A program made the translations under genes and the position numbers. This document shows positions 1 to 11,057 of a stretch of 64,000 nucleotides of DNA, one piece after another. The DNA is taken from NCBI GenBank assembly GCA_013368315.1, contig JAACJM010000044.1, forward strand, positions 62,001 through 126,000. The letters run 5' to 3'. The stretch comes from Tetrapyrgos nigripes. Its lineage: Eukaryota; Basidiomycota; Agaricomycetes; Agaricales; Campanellaceae. The notes under the pieces were generated by a model. That model saw only the letters and a program-made list of their open reading frames with translations. It searched no databases and was not told the origin of the DNA. Positions within the stretch are counted from its first letter, which is position 1; every line of letters begins with the position of its first letter.

Positions 1-569
1 CAACACTGGGGTTGTGGGAAGAGGTCTGAGAGGTGCTGGATTTTAAAAAAGTCGTGCACAAGCGGAGTGCTTTATAAAAGTGACTATGGTTGATCCATTG
101 GTTTTATAAAATGTCTTGCATGGTTAGACCATGCAATTTTTATATACTTTTATAAAAAATGTGTGTAATGGCCTGCACAATAACCATCTGCACATGTCCT
201 TCCATGGAGTAGGAGACCTGAGACTGTGGAGCAGGGTGTTGGGAGAGGTGCTCGTGCTCGTGGGTTGGTGGAGGGAACTATATAGTAACAAGAGGCTCAG
301 AGAGCCTTGCATGCATATGTGTATACCACATCTCAATACGGCGGAACAAGGCCTAATTTAACTTTGATTCTAGATCTCTTCGTGACTGTGCTTCTTTGAG
401 CCTCATGTACATGTGACAAGTGACTGTGGGTCCATCCTTCCTTTCTTCCGACAACCACCATCCACTTTTGACCTCTCAGCTACTCACAGACAATGAAAGA
501 CTCCAAGTTGTGTCAGTATTCTTTCTACAGAAGCAAAAGTTGCACTAGTGCTTTGCTTACTGCTTATCT
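1..569. other. no gene recognised
   Basis: I see no frame with recognisable protein features here. The only open frames are short, hydrophobic or low-complexity and lie on both strands of the same bases (124-361), which is what chance produces. The segment precedes a decayed BTB gene and may hold its lost 5' end. Confidence 0.5.
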
Positions 570-1429
570 TTGGTTCCTTCTGGCTACACTGGAGCCAATG
601 TTATCTTCTGCTCATCAGACAATGTACTCCTTCACCTCGAACAGAGGCATCTAGAAGTCACCTTTGGAGCCTGCCCTCCCCTCAACTCCACTACGACGAC
701 GGCTTCTAGTGAACCAGTGCTGTTGACAGAAAAAGCCTCTACACTCGAGCTTTTGTTTCAGTTTACTCGACCAGAGGTCCTGCCTGATCTCAAGGATCTT
801 AGTTTCGATTCTTTGATGGAGCTAGCTGAGGCAGCAGAGAAATATGTGGTGTATTATGTCATAGGCACTTGTGATAGCAGTTTACTTGAAGTGGTGGTGT
901 AATTCATGTTACTGTGTAGAGCTTTTCTACCCTTACACTCAGAACGTCTATTGATATTCAGTATCAATTATAACCACGATTTATGAGAAGCTCATCCACG
1001 CCATTTCTCCCCACCTGGTTACGAGGCCTCTCACAGACTTGGCGTACATTCTCCCCATTGATTTGTACATTCATTGGGTTTGTACACTCCACTACATCTT
1101 ACTTTGAGTAGAACATTGATCAACACTTGCAGAGTGTGTATCGAGAGCAGTTCTTGCAGCTTCTTGATACAATTCAAGCTGGCATGTCCTGCAGAAGCAT
1201 ACCCAAGAAGGATGGTGACCATGGGATGTTGTCGAGGAAAACTATTCAAAAGGCCAAAACTACGATCGAAAAGAATTCATCAAACCTCTCACTGTCGGAT
1301 TTCAATGAATTGGTTGGGGAGGTCTGTACCAGCACTTATTGTTGCCAATCATTCAATAATTGGAAGAGTGACATGTCCTGGAGGATTAAAGCCATGCGAA
1401 ACCTCAAGTCATTGGTGGATGAGCACTGA
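570..1429 (+). pseudogene. decayed BTB/POZ-domain gene
   Basis: The first frame (570-902) matches the BTB/POZ fold of the large basidiomycete family: a 'VIFCSSDNVLLHLEQRHLE' strand-helix start, a 'STLELLFQF' helix and 'LAEAAEKYVVYYV' near the end. Homology then passes to another frame (about 940-1100, with 'SPHLVTRPLTDLAYILP', the usual linker of this family). It ends in a third frame (about 1127-1429) with a Cys/Trp-spaced tail ('CCQSFNNWKSDMSWRI'). Family members use this domain for homo-oligomerisation or cullin-3 binding. The frame changes are not joined by convincing splice sites, and a TGA interrupts the linker near 1104, so I call it a pseudogene. The alternative is an intact gene with unusual introns. 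The BTB call is firm; the assignment of the C-terminal piece is inference. Confidence 0.55.
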
Positions 1430-3180
1430 AAGCAGAAGATTGAGAATAAATCAGTATTTGTTGTAGCAGTCTAATTCTCAGCGAGACACGTGTTCATCTC
1501 CAGATGGGAAGTCAGGACATGTATCTCTATTTACTACATTGGTGGTGGTCCGTGGAACATCACAATGCAGATTCAGTCAGGGAGTTATGGGATTGGATGG
1601 GTTTGGGATCAGGATACCAAGAATGATGGACTTGGGGGATTGACAGAAACTTGAAGCTGATGATGAGAGTACTAGGTGATTTTGTATGTGCTGCGATTTT
1701 TAGGCACTTTGAAACTAATGTGTTGTCTTCAGTTCTTGTATGCGCTACACTCTACATCTATGTCAAGTAATTTTCCACTTCTCCTTCCATATCCGCGTCT
1801 AATTTCCTCTCTGCCTTTCGTGACCACGACAACACCATCTTGCATCCAACTCTACCTCATACTACCAACACATTGAAGACATTGCTCAGCCTCTAACAAT
1901 ATCATCCTTCATCCTTTTCCCTCCGAGTCTTTCATGGAAGCATCCGGGGAATTGAGTGTACAAAATGGACGATCCCACAAGTCGTTTCCATGAAGCATCT
2001 GGTGAAAGCATTAAAAAGAAAAAAGAGAAGAGGGAAGAAGGGGAGGGGCGGGAGAGAAGAACGCATATCAAGAGTGATGGGATGACCCTAAGATAATGAG
2101 AGAGGGGAAGAAATGAAGGCAAGAGGCAAGGAAGGATTGGAAGTGGACTGCCACTGACAGGAAGGTGAGATGTTAGGCTAGATGACAAAATAGGATTAGT
2201 GAGCCTGAGAAGGGCTAAGACGAGAAGTAAGGGATACATGTGGGAGCTCCCGAAAGATACATTATTTGATTATGTGTCAATGGTAGTTCGGTTCCCAACT
2301 CAGTTCACGGCCAAGCACTAGGACTTGGATCTAAAGCCTGCCCATGCCTTGTCAGGGACTGTAGTCTGTAGGCTAGCCTATCCAGATCACACAATGACAT
2401 ATTGATATGTGACGGTCTGCAGGGAGACCTCGATGCGCCTAGTTGAGTTTGCGCAAAGCCACGCCCTTTTCAATGGAGTCCTCAATTCAGTAAAGCAACG
2501 GTGTGGCTTTGGCACAAACTCTCTATTGTCCAATTTATCGGTGAGTCGTTAATGTTCATCTCCAGTATGTACAATTTACCGTGTCACCCCGGCATGCCAG
2601 CGTGCCAGTGTCAGTGTGTCACCATGCCATCAGTAAAAATTCTAAGTCATTTTCAAAGTCATTCCATGACCTAAACACAACCATCTAAAGTAAGCACTTA
2701 TCAAAATGCGAGTTACAACTTGATTTTGAGCAAGAACCGGCAATGTCTGAATATCCAGACAGAGTAAACATAAGTATCTGCAAAGGAGATTCAACTAGAA
2801 TATCAAGGGTACTCATCCAGAGGCCTGTAGCCTCAGTCAAAATCCATTTTGACTCTAAATGACTGAAGCTTTGAAGAGCTTTGACTTGTTTGATGGGTGA
2901 GTCGGTCAAGGACTGGCACGCAGATCTATCGGGGAGGCACGCCAATCATATGTACCAACATGCCACCAAGCCAATGTACATAAGACATTTCTTAATCTTT
3001 TCCAACTTATTATGAGCTCTGTTGATGTGGTGGTAGACCCAAACTCATTACATCCATACAAATAATTCATGCCGAGATAATTCCCTCACAAAAAGCACTG
3101 AGTGGGAAGCTACAAGCAGCAAACTCAAGGAAAACCTACTCCACAAACCAAATGGAGTAAATCGGCTCTGCACGGTGTAG
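1430..3180. other. gene-poor stretch, no supported gene
   Basis: It contains a purine-rich tract (about 2010-2130, GAAGAGGGAAGAAGG-like) that opens a meaningless frame on the opposite strand, a run of TGCCA-type short repeats near 2590-2630, and a short hairpin listed separately. A 17-bp word at 2914-2930 recurs exactly at 47293-47309. No domain, signal peptide or consistent exon was found. Confidence 0.4.
2445..2521. repeat. short inverted repeat (hairpin)
   Basis: GAGTTTGCGCAAAGCCACGCC at the left is mirrored by GGTGTGGCTTTGGCACAAACTC at the right, a roughly 21-bp imperfect stem around a 35-base loop. It could be a very small MITE remnant or a chance hairpin. I could not define a target-site duplication. 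Confidence 0.35.
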
Positions 3181-3760
3181 TACCATGTATTTGGTACTAT
3201 TTTAGTTCCTTTACTCATGCCCTTAACGCGACGCGTCTGTTTTAAGTATTGTCATTGGTTCATGTTCTGATGTTTCAATCTTATTTTTACTTATTTCACT
3301 TTCCTTGGTTTCTGATCATCTCGTACATGTTTCTCTTATTACACGTTTTTACACCTTTTCTTGAGACTTGTTTTATTTTTACATCCTTAGTTTCACCACA
3401 AATTTGTTACGTAGTTATTTCCATATTGTGTCTGACTTCCGTACTATGATACTTATTACTTACTGCGCACTTGGCATTATTAGAGTATAAATAGTTGAGT
3501 AGTTACTACAATAAAATCAGTTCACCGAGTAACTCAACGTCCCAAGTCCATCTCCTAGTCCCAAGCCTTTATCTTTTCGTCTTAACTGTCCTCCAGTCTT
3601 CTCTGTCAATTCCCAGTTAAAGTCTGGAATTTTGTGAAGTTATCAGTATTATATTCAGCCCTAGCGCAAAGCCACTTACCATTTTATCTGCCACATTTCC
3701 CTCGGATCTTCATAGTTACCTCTCCCTCGACTCCTCGGAATTCTCCAGCTTTATCCTAGG
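3181..3760. other. AT-rich non-coding stretch with promoter-like words
   Basis: A TATA-like word (TATAAATAG near 3486) is followed about 25 bases later by CAATAAAA. This spacing is seen in LTRs and in compact promoters. No matching second copy, target duplication or downstream gene was found, so it stays unassigned. The 66-residue hydrophobic frame at 3249-3449 is Phe/Leu-rich from T-rich DNA and is probably not a gene. Confidence 0.3.
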
Positions 3761-3794
3761 CCTCCAATATCTTCCATACGATTCACTCCAAGGG
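3761..3794 (+). repeat. 34-bp direct repeat, copy 1
   Basis: The 34 bases starting CCTCCAATATCTTCC and ending CACTCCAAGGG recur identically at 7530-7563. The two copies lie on either side of the Tc1-like transposon but outside its ends, about 240 bp to the left and 90 bp to the right. They are therefore not its target duplication and may belong to an older repeat into which the transposon inserted. Confidence 0.7.
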
Positions 3795-4005
3795 GTGAAA
3801 TCATTAATATGATGAATAGGCTGGCAGATAAGTATAACATACCGAAAAATTTCGGATGCGAGGCAGGCTGGCAGATAGGCAAGACAGGTTCTAGACCTGT
3901 CAGTGACAACTCGGAGGGTTCTTATGTTCCAGGAGTATCTGCTGAAACTTCAGCACTCTTGGACATACTCCTAATCGTCTGGACGGCGGGTCAACGATCA
4001 AATTA

Positions 4006-4074
4006 GAGCAAATTCAGTAAATGTATGGAATCTGATTTTTTTTTCGCAGGCCCAACTCAATGGCAGTCGATCGG
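4006..4074 (+). repeat. left terminal inverted repeat of the Tc1-like element
   Basis: About 69 bases match the reverse complement of 7369-7437 with three mismatches seen (T/C, A/G and A/G). Just inside the outer edge is a run of nine T. The inner boundary carries a small tandem duplication of CAGTCGATCGG that the right end lacks. Confidence 0.85.
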
Positions 4075-4454
4075 CAGTCGATCGGCGTCTATTATCATCA
4101 CTTTCCCAGCACAAGCATAGGTTTTCACCTCTAAGTTCGTATTGTGAAGACGCTGTCAATCGAAATACATGGAACTAACGTCGTGAATGTAGTCTGCAGT
4201 CTGTCCAAAGACCATGCGAAAGAACTGAGTGCCCCACCTACAACATCACTGACAACGGTGATCAGAAAACTTGTTACAATCTCTAGTGTACGATTTACTA
4301 TGCATCTTGTAGACTACGTATTACTACCTGGTACCCTTTGGATTACTACTAGTACAGAACATGTGAGGAAAACTACAACAATCACAAGGAAATACAATTA
4401 CACTAGACGTCCATGGATCAGGAAGGAATCATGCAGGGAAGGACGCAAGTCCAA

Positions 4455-6121
4455 CTAAAGAGGATCATCAGAGCACTCATCGTCATTCTCAAGAGTGACA
4501 GCCCATCCCGAAGGAACAGGTGCAAATGCAGGCATTCCATCCGCTCTAAAGAACCATTCAACATCTGCATCAGAGACGCAGTTTCCATCACCCAGCTTGA
4601 TTGTCCCATAAAGTCTTTGGGCTCCCGAGCCATCACGCCATCGCTTCTCTAGTGCCACAGTCTCGACCCTGGGCTCCTTGGCAGGACAGGTGTCGAGTTC
4701 CGCATCGTCAGGAGTCTTGCGCTTGGTAAACTTAGCTTCGTCACTTGTCATGAATGCAGCAGCGGCCTTCTTGAGGCGAATGACTTCACCAGCAGGGATG
4801 TTCAGGGAAGCCAAGCCTTTGTTGTCAACAAATTCCAACACGTCTGGGCCATATGCGTGCGTAGCAAGTTGATATTGAAATGATGGGGCCTAGTTGACTC
4901 CGAACCTCTCTTTTGCGTACTGTAGGAAGCGAGGAAGCTTGGTAGGAGTGTTTTGGTAATCAAATGAAGGGTGGGAGTGAGGCGGAGTTGTAGGAGCAGG
5001 GGTCCTGGGATGTGGGACAAAACGATCCAATATATTGGATAGGAAACCCAGCTCAGACATCGGGGCACGAGAGCCACTGTAAGAACCATCGGTACTGACA
5101 GAGGAAGAGCGGCGGCTGCAAAGAAGCGAACTCTGGCGTGTGCGAGGATCAAAGGTGATGGAGTCAGGAGGACTTTCCAGGGTCGCTTTTTTGTCGACCT
5201 ATAGAGATCAAAATGAGCCAATGCATCACTATGTAGTATAAAGGCAAGCTCACCATGGCCCTAGCCCATTCCGATAGCATGTATGGGGTCAACCACACAG
5301 ACTCTCCTGTAAAAGGGCACTTGTAGGAGGAGTCTCCCTTGCTCGGATCACTGTACTGTCTCTCCAGGAGGCCACGTTTTTCGGCCACGGCACGCTCCGC
5401 TGCAGTGAGCTGTGTCCTTCCCTGTGAATATTAGAAGAGTCATAACTGGTCATCAGAGTGACAAAAAAAAAAATTGATGCTCACAGTGTCATCGTCATCA
5501 GATGACTGTGAGTCTGAGTCACCATTTCCTCGCTTCTAGAAGCCCAAGAGAATTAGCGAAAAGGTATTCTATTTGAGTAGTTGTAGTACTTGCCTTCGCC
5601 GATTTGATATCCTTCTCATCGACATAGATGGTGATCCCTTTCGAGGGTGGAGTCTCCAAGAGTTTCTTGACTGTGTCCGAGTACTCGTCAAAGTCTTCTA
5701 CATCAACAGACTTTGCCTTGCTGTCTCAGGTTATCAGTACCAAGTACGAAAATATACTGAAAACTCACGGGTCAGGAGGTATATGGAACTTCATCTTGAA
5801 GGCCGAGTTTTCTGACACATTGAACCCTTTGTCGTGGCCGAACTTCTTCAGGATAGCCGACATGAGTGAGAAGTAGGCATCCTTCGACTCCTTGAACAAA
5901 TGCTCGATTTCCTTGGTCTTGGTCTCCTTCGACTCCTTCTTCTTCTTGGAAGCTGTGCTTGAGGTGAGTTTATAGACTGTAAGAGTGATAGTGACTTTCT
6001 GATTGAGTTCGGTGATGGAGTCTTCCTCATCGGGAGGAGGAGAGGCACTTCGTGGCATGAGGATGGTAGTGGGGAGAGATGGTGGTAGTGAAGAAAGTTT
6101 TGTTGTGTCGCGTCGCGTCAC
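4455..6121 (-). pseudogene. transposon companion protein with SAM-like region, interrupted
   Basis: Spliced minus-strand frames give an acidic/basic N-terminus (KKKKESKETKTKE) and a block ending in 'FGHDKGFNVSENSAFKMKFHIPPD' near 5765. Further exons follow ('ETPPSKGITIYVDEKDIKSAK', then 'LLERQYSDPSKGDSSYKCPF'). The C-terminal region (4455-4900) contains 'HAYGPDVLEFVDNKGLASLN', which resembles the sterile-alpha-motif-like block of hypothetical proteins found beside these transposases in basidiomycetes. An in-frame TAG lies between 'YAKERFGVN' and 'APSFQYQL' (near 4890). The role is unknown; DNA or transposase binding is a guess from context. The exon structure is not fully resolved. Confidence 0.5.
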
Positions 6122-6204
6122 GTCAGTTGCCAGTCAGAGAATGAAAATCAAACAAGGTTTTGGGGAATGGGGCAATGCTTCGAAAGACTTCCATAGTTTC
6201 TACG

Positions 6205-7366
6205 TAGAAAACGTTACATAACCTGCTTTACGAAAGAATCCCCATGCTTTGGAAGAAGTAATAGTATGACAAGCTTTATCGACGATAGAAAGGCCAAAGT
6301 CGGTAGTATGACAACGTAGAAATGCTTTGATAGCTGAGAAAGCGAGTTCTATAGGGTTGAGATCAGGTGAATAAGGAGGAAGGTAGATTAGCTTGCAGTC
6401 TATAACAGCATCACGTTAGATAATGGCTTCGTAAAAAAAAAAAAAAAAGGAAAGACAAACGTACGACCTTGCTCTTCAACCAGTTCTCTAACCTCCTCAA
6501 CATGGTGGATAGAGCAGTTGTCCATGACAAGGACACTACGAGGACCAGGGTATGGATTGGTGAGTGGCATCTAGAGAGTAGTCAGCTACATAGAGTATGA
6601 TATACAAACTTAGCTTATTCACCACATATTCGCGTAAGAACTGCAAAAAGCACTCTGCAGACACAGGTCCAGGGATGACATCGTGCATGATAATTCCGTC
6701 AATTGTCAGCAGAGGCAATATAGATACTCTCTCCCCTCTGACGAAGTGCTGTGTGACTATACAGCGCCCGCCCTTCACTGCCCAGCCATATCGACGTTGA
6801 TGGGTCCTTCAGTTCCGTGAAGCCTCATCAGTGAACATTAGCATGTCAGGAAATGGTGCAATTTCGGCTATAGTATTCCAGTGATGGGAGCGTAGGAGGT
6901 CGTTCGCTTCTTCAGCCTTCGTCAATACACATTTGTGAGAGAAGTAGAGTCGACGAATCATTTGAAGGATGGATGGTTTTGATACATGAAGACCCAGGCG
7001 CGTGTGCAATTGACTTTGGATTTCGTCCAAATACATAGTCTTGCATTGTTGAAGAAGCTTGACAATGAAGTGAGCATCATCACTACAAATTGTACGGGGA
7101 CGGCCAGATCAACGAGCGTGAGGGTTGAATGGAACTCCATAGAGTGTGTCATACTGAAGGGTGTCATAGATGCAAGTCTTCTTCAGCCCAGTGATCTCTT
7201 CAATTTCTGGGATAGACCTATTCTGTTGGTGAAAAAGGATGGGTATTCGGCGCTTGAGGTCTGGGTGCACTGGCCTATAAGGCATTGCGAGTGATGGACA
7301 GGATAGAACGACGCACATGTCACCAAGTTCCGAAAGCTTCAAGCCGGGCATCGGCAGGGAGACCAT
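6205..7366 (-). pseudogene. Tc1/mariner-type DDE transposase, two in-frame stops
   Basis: The N-terminal helix-turn-helix region reads 'ILFHQQNRSIPEIEEITGL', then 'GRPRT', the AT-hook-like linker of the superfamily. The three catalytic acidic residues are all visible: 'MLMFTDEAS' (near 6840), 'VLVMDNCSIHH' (near 6520) and 'YSPDLNPIELAFSAIK' (near 6370). The frame is broken by TGA where family members have Arg: before 'SGRPRT' (near 7110) and before 'RTHQRRYGWA' (near 6805). Two introns are plausible, near 6575-6610 and 6410-6465; the second contains a run of A on the plus strand. An intact protein would cut and paste the element at TA sites in the nucleus. This copy is probably dead but could still be mobilised through its ends. 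Confidence 0.75.
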
Positions 7367-7368
7367 GC

Positions 7369-7437
7369 CGATCGACTGCCATCGAGTTGGGCCCGCGAAA
7401 AAAAAATCAGATTCCGTACATTTACTGAATTTGCTCT
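7369..7437 (-). repeat. right terminal inverted repeat of the Tc1-like element
   Basis: This is the reverse complement of 4006-4074 with three mismatches. The transposase start codon lies at its inner edge, so the repeat also serves as its 5' leader or promoter region. Confidence 0.85.
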
Positions 7438-7514
7438 AATAATCCGATTGTTGATTCGAGTCGGAAGAGGCGGAAGTATCACGTATATCCGAATTCGGAG
7501 GTCTCCAGAGCGTC

Positions 7515-7650
7515 ATGCCGCTATGTCAACCTCCAATATCTTCCATACGATTCACTCCAAGGGTATAGGCTAACCGGGGATATTTCACCCCAAAACGAAC
7601 ATGAGATTAGAGAGAGGCGAGTGAGAAAGGGTATGCCGCTATGTCAACCT
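7515..7650 (+). repeat. paired 18-bp direct repeats plus 34-bp repeat copy 2
   Basis: ATGCCGCTATGTCAACCT occurs at 7515-7532 and again at 7633-7650. The first copy overlaps the second copy of the 34-bp repeat (7530-7563). The arrangement looks like an old insertion or tandem duplication scar, but no complete element can be bounded. Confidence 0.55.
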
Positions 7651-8230
7651 TTGAGCGTCTCAAGCAGCTTTATTTAGCTGCGGATCAACGGAAACAAGTT
7701 CATTTTCATACATATGTATGTGCATTTTGAAGCCTTATAGTGTAGCAGAAACATGCTATATATTCTGAGATAACACCAGCGTGACATTAACACTCAAACA
7801 TACCAGAATTCTCTGCCAAAAAGAGTGAACCGAAAACGACATCGAAAGTGGATGGATAGCCGAGATAGGGGAACACTCCTAAAGTCCGTCAGCAAATCGT
7901 GTGAATGACACGGCGACCCGCCACTGGCACGCCAGACCGACACGGTAAATTCTCACCACCGGTTCGTCTCTTAAACCTTTTCTCCTCTGTCCTTCACGTA
8001 CCCTATGCCTCTGACTCTTCAATATTCAAACCAGTCTTTATTGCGATCTTCCCCAATGTCCCTATTCGGTCTTCCCTTATCTAATGCCGCTTCCATTCCA
8101 ACGCTCATTTATGTACACATGATCAGGGTCAAATCAGTATGGCAAGCTGTTTTCCGCTTTGTCAGACCCAACACACCTGCTTTCTTGCGTCCATCGTCTT
8201 CTCAGCTTCTCGTACGATTTTGTATTTAGA
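7651..8230. other. intergenic, upstream region of the Zn2Cys6 gene
   Basis: No gene seen. Pyrimidine-rich DNA just before 8230 fits a fungal 5' leader. No clear TATA box was identified. Confidence 0.4.
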
Positions 8231-11057
8231 ATGTCGCCGGAGAGTAGCACTGGCACCCTGGAAACTACCATCAAACCGAAATCGAGGAAACCTCCAGCAT
8301 GCGACTACTGCAAGGCTCGTCGAGTTTTGTGTCATCCTGAACCAGAGGGCAGGTCTTGCCCTAGATGTCTAGAGAAGGGTGTCAAGTGAGTGTCTATGCG
8401 AATCGATATCAGTGTCTTCAGCGAGTGTATCAGTATTATTGACTGTCAAGATCGTGACTTGCCTCCAGGTGTACAACTACACCGTCCGTTCGAAAAAGAC
8501 GTAGAACACAACGTGAAATTTTAGCAACGAAGAAAGGGCAAGATACTGCCAGCAACGGTGACACCGCCAATGAAGATGGCGTTCATGCAAGGGAGCTTAT
8601 CACCGCCGCCAGGGATGATGCGAAGACATCTCACGGTCAGGAACTTACGGCGTCAAGGAGTCTCGCACAATACGCACCGCATACACACATGCTAGTGAAT
8701 TGCGCAGGCCTTAAAGATGTGTATAGAAGGCCCATCGCCTTCGCTCCAGTTTCTTGTCATCCGCAATTACAACTTCCAAAACGTCTAATGCAGGATTTAT
8801 TCAACGGTGCGTGTTTGTGTTTCATTATACCGTAACTTGTAAGACGTCCTCGAACTAAATACTCATTCATCAACGGATAGACTTTGTCCATACACCCTAT
8901 TACTTTCATCCTATCATCCCTTACGACAGAGTACGTGCTCGTCTCGCCGGATGCGGTTGGCAACCGTCTTCCCTCTCACCTCAGGAATGTGTCCTGGTCT
9001 ACTGCATCTTCGCCCTCGCATCTATGGTGTCTACTGACCCTCTGATAATCGGCACCGAACCACTTCCGAAAGAGTGTATCAAAATTCTGACTACCATCCA
9101 CCCCGTGAAAAAAATCAAAAGGGATCTAAGGGAAATCGGTAGACGGAGAGAAAGCGCTGGGTTGTGTCATCAGCTGAGAGCGGAAGCCCTGAGGCAGGCG
9201 CAGAATGAAGGTATAGCTGTATGGGTGTCGCCTGAGAATGCGGCTAGTTGTTCTTTGTTGGATGTGTTGGTTAGTCGTGAGTGTTGAATTATTAAGGTCT
9301 GGGTTATGGGCCCAAGGATGCCTAACCTACTCAATTATGACAGAATACAATGGCCCAAACCCATACAGTGCAGCTTTTGCATGGCAAGCTCGAAGGCTTG
9401 CCGAGTCATGGTATCAGCACCCGCAGCGTTACAACTGGATTTTTGGAACAATAGACCTTTCGATCAGGTGGGCAGCTATTTTGGTGGGTAACTTGGTTCC
9501 TTGCTCCTTCCTACGCTGACATTTGGCCATTGACTCTTTAGATGCTTGACGTACTTGAGGCTTTAAATTCAGACAGATCTGTAGATTCGTGCGTCCTCCA
9601 TTTTCCTCTCTTTCTTTGTTGGCTTACTATATTCATGCTATTCTAGTTCAGCTCACGATGAGCAGCTCATATGTGGGCATGACCAGCTATCGTTGGAAAA
9701 ATTGACGAGGTTACTGAGCCAAGGCTGTAATAGCTGGCAATTTTATGGATATTATCTTTCTAGTGAGTTGCAGAGTTTGATGCCATGTTCAACCATGCTG
9801 AATGCACACTTATCCATGTCCTTCAGTCTCTTTTCAGATTACACGCCACGCAAGAGAGGTATATGAATGCATCAGGGGACGTGAGTGATCGTTTCTTGTT
9901 TCGTCAATTATATCTGTTGATTTCAGTAAACCAACCCCCCAACTCATCCGTTCCTGTTACTGATTTGATAGCGTGCGCACGAGGTCGCCCCTACGACTTT
10001 CAAGTTATCAAACGCTACGCTGCTTCTCTTCATGTTCTGCATGACGTATTCAATGCTTTCAACAAATGTGGTGTTCTGCTAGCTCGTCAAAACCAAGGTC
10101 AGAGCTACACGATTCTCGCTCTCGTCAGATTGGCCTCGATTGGATGGACGAATTTGACGTTGCATTTTTACAAAACGATGAAAGAAATGTTAGAGGAGAG
10201 CTCGGTCACAGATTTATATGCCCCAATGTCTGGGCCCCATGGGATTGATATTATAGACGGCTTGGATGGCTACAGGAATGGTGATCTTGACGGTGTTAAC
10301 GGCCTCGAACGGGGAACATACAGTTACTCATCACTAGAACTGGCACCAGTCTTCCTTGCTGTTAGAACTCTAACATGTAAAGCTGCAATTGAATTCTCCG
10401 AAATGATCGGGGATATTTACCCAATTTCGAGATTGGCGCAAAAGAAAATTGTAGGTGGGGATCTGAAGAGATGGGTGGAATTTGTGATAGATGTGCCGGA
10501 TGAGGGGGTTATGTCGATGAGTGAGGGGACTCAGACGCTTGAGAGGTGAGTGAAGGTACATGCTACATAAATCATTCGTCCAGTATCGTTGGGTTGACAT
10601 CGCATCCATCCAAGGTCTTTCTGACTAACAATTCTTCTCGTTCTTTCCCTTTTTTCCCAACAGACTACGAGATGGGCTGAAAATTGCCGGTTTTGCCTGG
10701 ACAGATTATACAGATCTTGTCGAGGTTATCGATTCTCATGTATCTGCGCTCATGGACAATTCAGCGCCTGCTCAAGACCCTACTCATAGCTTTACTTTCG
10801 ATCATAACTCTGATCATCATCATATGCATCTCGATCCTCATTGCGATTCCCATCATGTCCCTCAGTCTGGTTCTGTGAATGCTGCTCATCTCGATTTGGA
10901 TTATAATCCTGATATTGATCGTCACAATCTCGACTTCTTGAACTCCAGTCACGTCCCTTCCGCTGATGTTCCTCCAGGAGCAGGAATTTTGGAGTATGAT
11001 CCTTTGTTTTCAGGGTATACGTATGCTTCACGTAGCTCAGATTTTTTCAAATCATGA
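8231..11057 (+). CDS. Zn2Cys6 transcription factor with fungal-specific TF domain
   Basis: The gene encodes a nuclear DNA-binding regulator of about 759 residues. The binuclear zinc cluster at residues 25-52 has spacing C-X2-C-X6-C-X8-C-X2-C-X6-C ('CDYCKARRVLC...CPRCLEKGVKC'), followed by a basic stretch 'RKRRRTQRE'. The middle carries a fungal-specific transcription factor region ('ALASMVSTDPL', 'AAFAWQARRLAESW', 'MPFSFQITRHAREVYECIRG'). The C-terminus is His/Asp-rich ('DHNSDHHHMHLDPH'). Nine exons give an open product whose lengths sum to a multiple of three: 8231-8385, 8471-8805, 8881-9276, 9344-9483, 9542-9588, 9647-9786, 9827-9880, 9927-10545, 10664-11057. Two introns are only 40 and 46 nt. 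The start is the first ATG before the zinc cluster. Its position beside the GMC pair suggests, but does not show, that it controls them. Confidence 0.85.

Larger units (their letters stand above)
4006..7437 (-). mobile_element. Tc1/mariner-like DNA transposon with two genes
   Basis: The element is about 3.43 kb and is bounded by near-identical inverted repeats of about 69 bp (4006-4074 and 7369-7437), starting GAGCAAATTCAGTAAATGTA. A TA dinucleotide at 4004-4005 and 7438-7439 fits the TA target duplication of the IS630-Tc1-mariner superfamily. Both genes are on the minus strand: a DDE transposase (6205-7366) that begins at the inner edge of the right repeat, and a companion gene (4455-6121). 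Two TGA codons inside the transposase and one TAG inside the companion indicate that this copy is inactive unless those codons are bypassed. The flanks lack any host gene I recognise. Confidence 0.85.

Noticed and set aside
1886..2239. 117-residue minus-strand frame
   Set aside because: Leu/Ser/Pro-rich product of a purine tract on the plus strand; no domain, no splice or promoter support.
3181..3760. Solo LTR or LTR retrotransposon end (TATAAATAG plus CAATAAAA)
   Set aside because: No second copy, no TG...CA boundary and no target duplication could be identified in the window.
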